Shown here in pieces: positions 25,998 through 32,959 of a DNA stretch of 41,687 nt; the stretch's first letter is position 1, and each line of letters begins with the position of its first letter. Below the pieces are notes generated by a model that did no database searches, was not told the origin of the DNA, and was given only the letters and a program-made list of their open reading frames with translations. The stretch covers positions 1 through 41,687 of the forward strand of contig CAIVQG010000050.1 of NCBI GenBank assembly GCA_903907985.1, in the 5' to 3' direction. The position numbers and the translations under genes were made by a program. The DNA comes from an uncultured delta proteobacterium (GTDB lineage: Bacteria > Desulfobacterota > Syntrophia > Syntrophales > Smithellaceae).

Positions 25998-26354
25998 ATG
26001 AATCAAGACAATAAATCAGCAGTGTTAGAAAAAAAGTCTATAGGGAAAAAGGATGAAGAAGACGCAACAGTAGCAATTGCGCCGGAAGTAGTTGCAGCAG
26101 TTGGAAAGAAGTCGAACAGGAAAATACGTGTTGAAGTTGCGACTGCAAATGAACTTCTAAAGAAACCTTTTTTAAATGAGTTTGAGGTTTCGGAAATTAC
26201 AGGCCGGGCGGTTTCGACTTTGCGGAATGATCGTTTTCTTCGGCGTGGCATCCCTTATTTAAAAATTTCAAAGCGTTCAATCCGCTATCGCACACCGGAA
26301 GTTATGAATTTTATGGAAGCGCGGCCCATTAACTTTGATGCGGTAGCAAAATGA
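25998..26354 (+). CDS. AlpA/excisionase-like HTH protein with N-terminal extension
   Basis: A 118-residue protein whose last 60 residues form a MerR/AlpA-type winged helix (NEFEVSEITGRAVSTLRNDR then GIPYLKISKRSIRYR), homologous to the 64-residue protein at 3041-3235. The first 55 residues are a low-complexity acidic/basic extension (KKSIGKKDEEDATVAIAPEV) absent from the element 1 copy. ATG 25998 follows TTAGGAGG and is preferred over the upstream frame start at 25944. It heads the replication operon of element 2 and probably regulates integrase or replication genes. Confidence 0.8.
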   Translation: MNQDNKSAVLEKKSIGKKDEEDATVAIAPEVVAAVGKKSNRKIRVEVATANELLKKPFLNEFEVSEITGRAVSTLRNDRFLRRGIPYLKISKRSIRYRTPEVMNFMEARPINFDAVAK

Positions 26355-26375
26355 GTTACATATAGGAAGGTGGCC

Positions 26376-26480
26376 ATGAAGCATAATTCAAAAAAATCTC
26401 TGGCCGGAATTCAACGGTTAAGGAGAGCGCGGTTTGATAAGCTAAAGGTTTGTCAGTTGTCGGGGGGATTAAAACGATGA
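26376..26480 (+). CDS. 34-residue leader ORF coupled to the replication gene
   Basis: A very short basic protein (MKHNSKKSLAGIQRLRRARF at its start; seven Arg or Lys in the first twenty) preceded by a good ribosome binding site AGGAAGGTGG. Its stop overlaps the next start as ATGA (26477-26480), which is strong evidence that it is translated and that it sets translation of the downstream DnaD-like protein. It may be a regulatory leader or a small DNA/RNA-binding peptide. Confidence 0.5.
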   Translation: MKHNSKKSLAGIQRLRRARFDKLKVCQLSGGLKR

Positions 26481-27187
26481 CCCGGGGATACGTCCGATTA
26501 TGGCGTAAATCACTTGATGCAGGCTGGATTAAAAATCACAAGCTATGGGTGTTCTGGTCCTACTGCCTGATGAAAGCTAGCTGGAAGGAATACGATGCAA
26601 TAGTTGGCTCCCAGACTGTTCCTCTGATGCCAGGTCAATTCGTCTTCGGACGTAAAGTTGCGTCCCAAGAAACAGGTCTAACAGAAAGGGAAATCCGCAC
26701 TATCATTGATTTTCTGAAGAAAGCCGGAAATATGACCATCAAACCGACCAACAAATTTTCGATAATTACTATTATAAATTGGACCACTTACCAAAGCGAA
26801 GCGATTGAAAACGACCAGCTAAACGACCAGCCACCGACCAACAAAGGACCACATACAAGCATTAAAGCATTAAAGAATAAAAAAACCTTTTCGTCTGACT
26901 CTACCGAGATCAGAATTGCAGAGCTTCTTCTTGAAAAAATCATTTCCAGAAATCCAAACTTTAAGAAGCCGAATCTTCAATCTTGGGCAATACATATCGA
27001 CCAGATGATCAGAATAGATGAGAGAACTATTGAAGACATCCAATCCGTCATCGAATGGAGTCAAGAAGACAAATTCTGGCAAAATAATGTTTTAAGCACA
27101 GGCAAATTAAGAGAAAAGTTCGATCAGTTGTATTTGAAAATGGGGAGTAATGAGAACGGAGTGAAAAAAGAGGCATGGGAAATATAA
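26477..27187 (+). CDS. DnaD/phage replisome-organiser-like protein
   Basis: A 236-residue protein. Residues about 1-95 resemble the N-terminal winged helix of phage replication initiators (YVRLWRKSLDAGWIKNHKLW, then PGQFVFGRKVASQETGLTER and INWTTYQSE). A polar linker follows (DQLNDQPPTNKGPHTS), then a C-terminal helical part (residues about 145-235). ATG 26477 is chosen because of the ATGA overlap with the leader ORF. It overlaps the primase-helicase start by 13 bases. I infer an initiator or loader that brings the primase-helicase to the element 2 origin. Confidence 0.72.
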   Translation: MTRGYVRLWRKSLDAGWIKNHKLWVFWSYCLMKASWKEYDAIVGSQTVPLMPGQFVFGRKVASQETGLTEREIRTIIDFLKKAGNMTIKPTNKFSIITIINWTTYQSEAIENDQLNDQPPTNKGPHTSIKALKNKKTFSSDSTEIRIAELLLEKIISRNPNFKKPNLQSWAIHIDQMIRIDERTIEDIQSVIEWSQEDKFWQNNVLSTGKLREKFDQLYLKMGSNENGVKKEAWEI

Positions 27188-28845
27188 GCCAGATAATAAA
27201 TTATTTAACACGGCGGGGAATACCGTTTAAGCGACGCGGAGAGGAAGCGATTTTTAATTGTCCGTTTTGTGATGATAAAGAAAAGAAGTTTTCCATTAAT
27301 GTTACCACCGGACTTTATAACTGCTTTCATCTGAATAATTGCGGCGTGCGCGGTGACTTCTATTCATTCCAGCAGAGGTTAGGGGATAAACCCGACAAGC
27401 TGAATAAGAAGCGAGTCTTTATAAATCAGGGAAAGAAAAACTTTGTCCGGCCTCAAAAAGATTGCCCTGCAATGCAAGATGTTCAGATTCCGGCTTATAA
27501 ATACCTTAAAGACAGGGGCTTTTCAGATGAAACAATAAAGCACTTCAGAATCGGCGCGGAAGAAAACACCCTCAAGTTTCCGTATTTCAAAAACGGTGTT
27601 CTCACTAATATCAAATACCGTGACATTAAAGACAAAAAGAAAATGTGGCAAGAGATAGATGCGGAGCCGTTATTATTTAACCGCGACAACATCGACGATG
27701 ACATTCTTGTTATTTGCGAGGGAGAATATGATGCAATGGCTTTACACCAATTCGGAATTGAAGCGGTTTCAGTTCCTAACGGCGCCAGTGGTCTAACATG
27801 GATTGAACAGGAATGGGATTACCTGGAAAGTTTCCGGCATATAAATATCTGCTACGACCAGGATGCAGCCGGTAAAGAAGGCGCGGCAACGCTGGCGGCA
27901 AGGTTAGGGCTGTGGAGATGTAGCCTGATTAATCTTCCCTACAAAGACGCCAACGAATGTCTTTTAAAGGGCATCTCCAAAGAGGAAATTCAAGGTTGCT
28001 TCAATGCCCCTGTTGATTTAACACCGGAAACAATCGTTTCACCTGATTATTTCACCGATAAAATTCAGAGGCTTTTTGAGCTAGGCGTTAAACTGTTTGG
28101 GACGCCTACAGCATGGACTGAATTAGACGGAGTTCTCAAGGGCTGGCGCGGAAGTGAATTAACGGTTTGGTCAGGGCGTAACGGATCTGGAAAGTCAACG
28201 ATCCTCAACCAGGTTATTCTTGATCTGGCCAGTAAGGGCGAGCGTTCTTGCATTTATTCCGGCGAAATGTCACCTGAGCGCTACCTCCGCTGGGCGATCA
28301 TCCAGCACAAAGAAAACGACAATCCGGCTCCGGCGTCAATCGTTGATGCACTGCAATGGATGACCGGCAAGATTTACATCCTCAATGTCACAGACATAAT
28401 AACTCCTGATAAACTTCTGGAAGATTTCGAGTACGCCACGCGGCGTTATGGGTGCAAGCATTTCGTGATTGACTCTCTGATGAAAGTCAGCATATCGGAA
28501 AACGACGAATACAACCAGCAGAAGCAATTTGTTTCCAGACTGACCGACTTTGTAAAAACACACAACACGCATATTCACTTGGTCGCTCACCCGCGAAAGA
28601 CACTCACAGACACGGATGAACCGGGCAAGGTTGATATTAAAGGTTCTTCCCATATCACGGACCTGGCCCATAACGTGATCGTGCTTTACAGGCCAAACGA
28701 CGAGCAAAAAGCGAAAGCCACTAAGAAGGGTGCGGCAGTAAGCGATATGCAGTTATACGTCAAAAAGAATCGGGAATTTGGGACTGAGGGAAAAGTGCAT
28801 ATGTGGTTCAATCAGCAGACTAAAAAATTTAGGTGTGAAGTGTGA
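27175..28845 (+). CDS. Primase-helicase (CHC2 zinc finger, TOPRIM, DnaB-like)
   Basis: A 556-residue bifunctional replication protein like phage T7 gp4 or Twinkle. Zinc ligands include C29 and C32 in CPFC and further Cys near NCFHLNNCG. The TOPRIM domain has EGEYDA starting at E182 and YDQDAAGK. The RecA-like helicase has Walker A GRNGSGKS at 334-341, VIDSLMK as Walker B, HLVAHPRK and a late KKNREFG. Primase and helicase in one chain are typical of phages and satellites. The following 63-codon gene overlaps its stop. It makes element 2 self-sufficient for priming and unwinding. Confidence 0.92.
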   Translation: MGNISQIINYLTRRGIPFKRRGEEAIFNCPFCDDKEKKFSINVTTGLYNCFHLNNCGVRGDFYSFQQRLGDKPDKLNKKRVFINQGKKNFVRPQKDCPAMQDVQIPAYKYLKDRGFSDETIKHFRIGAEENTLKFPYFKNGVLTNIKYRDIKDKKKMWQEIDAEPLLFNRDNIDDDILVICEGEYDAMALHQFGIEAVSVPNGASGLTWIEQEWDYLESFRHINICYDQDAAGKEGAATLAARLGLWRCSLINLPYKDANECLLKGISKEEIQGCFNAPVDLTPETIVSPDYFTDKIQRLFELGVKLFGTPTAWTELDGVLKGWRGSELTVWSGRNGSGKSTILNQVILDLASKGERSCIYSGEMSPERYLRWAIIQHKENDNPAPASIVDALQWMTGKIYILNVTDIITPDKLLEDFEYATRRYGCKHFVIDSLMKVSISENDEYNQQKQFVSRLTDFVKTHNTHIHLVAHPRKTLTDTDEPGKVDIKGSSHITDLAHNVIVLYRPNDEQKAKATKKGAAVSDMQLYVKKNREFGTEGKVHMWFNQQTKKFRCEV

Positions 28846-29033
28846 TTACGAGAATTAACGATGTGGATTATGACGGAAAGTATATTACAATTTATATGTT
28901 GTGCAATTACGATTATACATCCGTAAACGAATGTTTATATTGCATTATTTACAAATGGCGCAGTAGAGTTTTTATAGCCCTTAAAGAGGAGTTTTTGGCT
29001 ACCCTAAAGAAAGGTAAAGCAGCAGGTTGTTGA
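28842..29033 (+). CDS. Small hypothetical protein coupled to the primase-helicase
   Basis: A 63-residue protein with a GTG start overlapping the primase-helicase stop (GTGA at 28842-28845), hinting at coupled translation. The composition is rich in Tyr, Cys and Ile (MLCNYDYTSVNECLYCIIYK), with a helical, charged C-terminus (ALKEEFLATLKK). Four cysteines could form a metal site. It shows no recognised domain. It is probably the last gene of the element 2 replication operon. Confidence 0.5.
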   Translation: MITRINDVDYDGKYITIYMLCNYDYTSVNECLYCIIYKWRSRVFIALKEEFLATLKKGKAAGC

Positions 29034-29180
29034 CATCCGGAGGGGCATTTGCAAAACCTAACATTCAGGAAAGAATATACTAAATATTGCTAAGAAATAG
29101 CACTCTGTAAAATTGTTTGCAAAGGTTAACATTAAACGATTATTTTTACAGAGAAATCGTCTGAAGATAAGGGCGGTAGA

Positions 29181-29305
29181 ATGTTAAGAAATGTCAAGGT
29201 TGCGGATAGAATATCAAGGGCAGCGGTTGTTGAATAATGTTGAAACTCAAAAAACAAATCAAGGCAGCAGAATGATTAGAAATGCACAGGTGCAGGCAGA
29301 TGGCC
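29181..29305 (+). repeat. Imperfect tandem duplication of a gene start
   Basis: The stretch from about 29172 (GGCGGTAGAATGTTAAGAAA) resembles the stretch from about 29265 (GGCAGCAGAATGATTAGAAA), 91-93 bases apart. Both encode related starts: MLRNVKVADRISRAAVVE then a stop, and MIRNAQVQADG continuing for 54 residues. It looks like a duplicated gene with the first copy truncated. Confidence 0.5.
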
Positions 29306-29436
29306 TTTCTCCAAAAACTCTGGAAGTTCAAGTCGACCAAATCCTCAAAGAACCTCACGTTAAAAAAACTTTTCAAGACCTTTTTGAAGAAGCCATCCCG
29401 GATGATTTTCACACAGGAAAGGAAATTAAATCATAA
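29272..29436 (+). CDS. Small hypothetical protein (second copy of a duplicated start)
   Basis: A 54-residue protein from ATG 29272; the frame also opens upstream at ATG 29191, giving 81 residues. The shorter start is preferred because it matches the start of the truncated copy at 29181. The body (PKTLEVQVDQILKEPHVKKT then FQDLFEEAIPDDFHTGKEIK) is amphipathic and acidic. It could be a small regulator or antitoxin-like peptide. No ribosome binding site stands out (AAGGCAG only), so confidence is modest. It may mark the right part of element 2. Confidence 0.4.
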   Translation: MIRNAQVQADGLSPKTLEVQVDQILKEPHVKKTFQDLFEEAIPDDFHTGKEIKS

Positions 29437-29762
29437 TCGATAAATTAACACCCACTGAAACAGTCCTGACCTATTGTATTAAAACCAAAGCCAGAGACGT
29501 TCCTCTAAATTGCCGCAGGATAAAGTCTATTTGACTATAAAGGTAAAGACGACCGCTAACGCATAGCTTCCTACTACACACATTGCTTACCTCAGCGAAA
29601 ATGCAGTATTTCGAGCCGTAATCATTAATGCTGTCTCATTGGAAATATGATATATAAAACTTGTTGCCATACTATGGCACTGGTGGAAAACTTGGCGGTA
29701 ATGGAAAAACAAACCGCAATCTGTAGCATCGGAATAAGCCGGTCTATACGATTCAAAGAGGA
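29437..29762. promoter_or_regulatory. Intergenic region with a perfect 15-bp palindrome upstream of the caspase gene
   Basis: No gene is seen. TGCCATA-C-TATGGCA is a perfect 15-base palindrome at 29665-29679, about 85 bases before the caspase-WD40 start, with an AT-rich stretch (TGATATATAAAA) directly in front of it. It looks like a repressor or activator operator. AAAGAGGAG (29755-29763) is the ribosome binding site for the next gene. Confidence 0.45.
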
Positions 29763-32189
29763 GTGAATATGTCTGTTTATCAAAAAATATTGGTAGTGTG
29801 TTTTGCACTTTTTATTTCTTCTTGTATGTCTTTTAAGCCTGTTCTGACAGCAAAGAATGCTGATATGTCCCGGGAGATTAAACAAAAAGCTCCGAAGGTG
29901 AGTAAAGTAGATATCTCTCCGGATGGACGCTATGTTTTATCTGGCGGTCTTGATTCTTTTATTCTCTGGGACATTCTGCAAGGGAAGAAAATACAAACAT
30001 TCTCTCATCCCAAAGGTGAAATGGTTGATACAACTGCAGTCGCTTTTTCGCCTGACGGAAAATATTTTGCCTCTGGTGGCAGAGGAACAAAACTTTGGGA
30101 ATTTGCCACAAGACAAGAAATAATGACATTTAACAATGATAGAATTGTCTCAATAGCTTTTTCTCCAGACGGGAAATATTTATTATGTGGAGGCCCTCTT
30201 GACGTGCCTCTGTTTTCTAAAAACATGCCTCCAACAATGAAAATTTTTGAAGTATCGTCAGGAAACGAAGTAAGAGATTTTAAATTACAAATACGTGCCT
30301 ATGATAATATTTGGTCTGTTGCCTATTCTCCGGATGGCAAATATGTCTTATCAGGCAGCGGTTGCGGAATGAGTTTATGGGATATATCAAGTGGAAGGAA
30401 GCAGCGGCAAGTTGGTCAATGCGTCATGCTAAATGCTGTAGCCTTTTCTTCAGATGGTGAATATGCCTTGTCCGGTGGAAGGGATAAAAGCCTCATATTG
30501 TGGAATGCAAGAAATTTAACTCAGATCAAGAATTTCGTCGGGCATACAGATAAGTATGGGATTTCCTCTGTAGCTTTTTCGTCGGATGGCAAATATGCCT
30601 TATCAGCGTCCTATGAAGGTCAGGTGAAAATCTGGGAGTTAGCATCAGACACTGAAAGAAGTGTTCTTGATGGTCATAAAGGTATGCATCTAGAACTACT
30701 CGGCACATCGGCTAAATTTTCCCCCACCGGCAAGTATGTAATATCCGCTGGAGACGCCTCTACGAGAATCTGGGATGTGGCCACGGGAGAAGAAATTGCA
30801 TCCATGATCGCTTTTGAAGACGGGGAATGGCTTTTCATAACAGCCGAAGGTTACTACAACGCCTCTGAGAAAGGCGCACAGTATTGGAATGCTACAGTAG
30901 GTGATAAGTCTTACAGCGTTGATCAGTTTTACGACGTCTTCTACCGCCCGGACATTGTGGCGGCAAAACTGAGGGGAGAAGACATTAAAAACCTTATTAC
31001 CATCACCATGAAAGACGCCATAAAAAGCCCTCCACCGACTGTGGAGATTGCAAATCCTAAGGATACCGACTCACCCAAGATCAAGGTATGCTACTCCGTC
31101 AGGAACACCGGCGGCGGAATAGGTGAAGTCAGATTATTCCACAATGGCAAACTCATCCAATCGGATGGCTATTACAGGGAGGTGGCCAAGATTTCAATCG
31201 GAACGACCCAACTCGCTTTGTTAAACAGCAGGTCAATCTATGCCGATATGAGGAGCCTCAACATCAAGGCCAAAACAGACTCTACGGTTATAACCAGCAA
31301 ATCGAAGGGAGAACTCTTTGAAGACTGCAAAGAGATAGACGCCATTGCTGGTGAGAACGAGATTAGCATCTCCGCCTTTAACAGCAGCAACACGGTTCAG
31401 AGCTACATGAAAACCATTACTTTCAACTCTGGGATCAAGTCTGCGGATCCCCATCTTTATATCCTTTCCATCGGGATAGACCAGTACACAGACAATAGCG
31501 TCAATCTCAAATATGCTGTCAAGGATGCAAAAGAGCTAGAGGAGAAAATCAAAACACAGTCTGCCACATTGTATAAACCCCAAAACATTCATTATTCACT
31601 CGTGACAGACAGAGATGCAAACAAGGCAAATATCCTTAATAAAATAAATGAACTTGCCAATACCATCAAGCCACAAGACAGCTTTATCCTTTTTGTGGCT
31701 GGTCACGGCGTACTGTTACAGAACCAGTATTATATGCTTACCCATGACTTCAATGGGCAAGTAGGTGACACAAACATGATCAGTTCTAACGAGATCGTAG
31801 AAATGTCCAAGAAGATAAAATCATTGAACCAGCTTTTCATCTTTGATACCTGCCATGCCGGGGGAGTTGATACCATCGTCAGCGGCCTTTATGACGCCCG
31901 AATGTCAGTGCTTGCCAAAAAGATGGGGCTGCACATTTATGCATCCGCCAGCGACAAGCAAGCGGCAATGGACGGGTATAAAGGTAACGGTCTTTTTACC
32001 TATAGCTTATTGGATGGTCTTAACAACAACAAAGCTGCCGACAAAAACAAAGACGGCAAGGTCAGCATTGTGGGACTGGGTGAATATTCAAAGAAGATGA
32101 CGACGGATATATCCAAAGAAATTGGTCACAGTCAAACGCCGTTGATTATCAATTTCGGGAAAGACAGCCCCATCTATAAATTGCAGTGA
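29763..32189 (+). CDS. WD40-repeat caspase-like (peptidase C14) lipoprotein
   Basis: An 808-residue secreted protein. A signal peptide ends at the lipobox ISSC with Cys19. Residues about 40-345 contain WD40-type repeats recognisable by SPDGKY and SSDGKYALS blades and terminal W-D/W-E units. A linker domain with a Tyr-rich start (YYNASEKGAQYW) spans about 350-555. A C-terminal caspase/metacaspase domain (about 560-800) has H648 in VAGHG and C697 in FDTCHAGG. Catalytic residues are intact, so a protease anchored outside the cytoplasm is expected. It stands alone with its own palindrome upstream. Its substrate and trigger are unknown. Confidence 0.9.
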   Translation: MNMSVYQKILVVCFALFISSCMSFKPVLTAKNADMSREIKQKAPKVSKVDISPDGRYVLSGGLDSFILWDILQGKKIQTFSHPKGEMVDTTAVAFSPDGKYFASGGRGTKLWEFATRQEIMTFNNDRIVSIAFSPDGKYLLCGGPLDVPLFSKNMPPTMKIFEVSSGNEVRDFKLQIRAYDNIWSVAYSPDGKYVLSGSGCGMSLWDISSGRKQRQVGQCVMLNAVAFSSDGEYALSGGRDKSLILWNARNLTQIKNFVGHTDKYGISSVAFSSDGKYALSASYEGQVKIWELASDTERSVLDGHKGMHLELLGTSAKFSPTGKYVISAGDASTRIWDVATGEEIASMIAFEDGEWLFITAEGYYNASEKGAQYWNATVGDKSYSVDQFYDVFYRPDIVAAKLRGEDIKNLITITMKDAIKSPPPTVEIANPKDTDSPKIKVCYSVRNTGGGIGEVRLFHNGKLIQSDGYYREVAKISIGTTQLALLNSRSIYADMRSLNIKAKTDSTVITSKSKGELFEDCKEIDAIAGENEISISAFNSSNTVQSYMKTITFNSGIKSADPHLYILSIGIDQYTDNSVNLKYAVKDAKELEEKIKTQSATLYKPQNIHYSLVTDRDANKANILNKINELANTIKPQDSFILFVAGHGVLLQNQYYMLTHDFNGQVGDTNMISSNEIVEMSKKIKSLNQLFIFDTCHAGGVDTIVSGLYDARMSVLAKKMGLHIYASASDKQAAMDGYKGNGLFTYSLLDGLNNNKAADKNKDGKVSIVGLGEYSKKMTTDISKEIGHSQTPLIINFGKDSPIYKLQ

Positions 32190-32286
32190 AAATTTCTAAA
32201 TAGTAATTATCAATTCTAGCAATGGCCTGCAACCAAAACTTTGGTGGCTGAACAACGTTATTCGGATTGATTTGTGGCAAGCGAGA

Positions 32287-32307
32287 ATGTATAGTTCAAC
32301 TATGCAT
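32287..32307. promoter_or_regulatory. 21-bp imperfect palindrome upstream of the HU gene
   Basis: ATGTATAGTT-C-AACTATGCAT (ten-base arms matching at nine positions) lies 30 bases before the HU start. The position fits an operator overlapping the promoter. The regulator is unknown. Confidence 0.45.
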
Positions 32308-32336
32308 CTGATAAAAATAAAAACAGGAGGCACTAA

Positions 32337-32606
32337 ATGAACAAAGGACAATTGATCGGTGAAATAGCAAAAGTTACATGCAGCAAGAAAGAAGCGGGAC
32401 TGGCATTAGACGCAGCATTGGCGGCAATCCAGAAAGCACTCAAAAAAGGTGACACTGTTACGCTTGTTGGATTTGGCACATTTAAAGTCAGTAAGAGAAA
32501 AGCTCGCGTAGGCAGGAACCCCCAGACAGGCGCATCTCTTAAAATAGCCGCAAAGAAGGTTCCCGTATTTAAGGCCGGGCAGGGTCTGAAAGCCGCAGTT
32601 AAATAG
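32337..32606 (+). CDS. HU/IHF-family DNA-binding protein
   Basis: An 89-residue histone-like protein that bends DNA as a dimer. [20 protein letters not shown] starts the first helices, the strand [20 protein letters not shown] is diagnostic, and [20 protein letters not shown] forms the DNA-binding beta arm and saddle. Length and motifs are those of HU. ACAGGAGG precedes ATG 32337. It is followed by its own terminator, so it is a single-gene unit. It could serve as an accessory factor for recombination of the nearby elements, which is inference only. Confidence 0.95.
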   Translation: MNKGQLIGEIAKVTCSKKEAGLALDAALAAIQKALKKGDTVTLVGFGTFKVSKRKARVGRNPQTGASLKIAAKKVPVFKAGQGLKAAVK

Positions 32607-32639
32607 ACTGATACCAAACCATTCCTGAACATGTTAATT

Positions 32640-32677
32640 GAGCCGTCTCATGCTCCGATGGGATGGCTCTTTTTTTA
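32640..32677 (+). terminator. Rho-independent terminator after the HU gene
   Basis: GAGCCGTCTCAT (32640-32651) pairs with ATGGGATGGCTC (about 32658-32669) with two G-U pairs, followed by seven T residues. Confidence 0.88.
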
Positions 32678-32844
32678 TGCAAGCCTGCACATTTCGTTGA
32701 TAACTGGTTGAAGGGTTCAGATTTTTCAGCGTGAATTTCTGGAATGATGGTGGGATGATGCCTTCCTGAAAGCTGCACACCGCCATAGTCATAAAATATT
32801 CATGATAACAACTGATAATACTTACCTTGTGGCATAATATATAA

Positions 32845-32872
32845 TTGACATGCGACTCCGTTCTGCTATACT
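32845..32872 (+). promoter_or_regulatory. Sigma-70 promoter of the sigma-54 activator gene
   Basis: TTGACA (32845-32850) and TATACT (32867-32872) with a 16-bp spacer, close to consensus, 31 bases before the first ATG at 32903. The activator therefore seems to be made constitutively by the housekeeping sigma factor. Confidence 0.7.
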
Positions 32873-32959
32873 TTACCCATCTAAAAACTATATTCTCAAT
32901 CAATGCTGTGTTGTCTTCTCGTGGGATTTATACAAGTTCGTGCCTTGATAGTGGAAACC

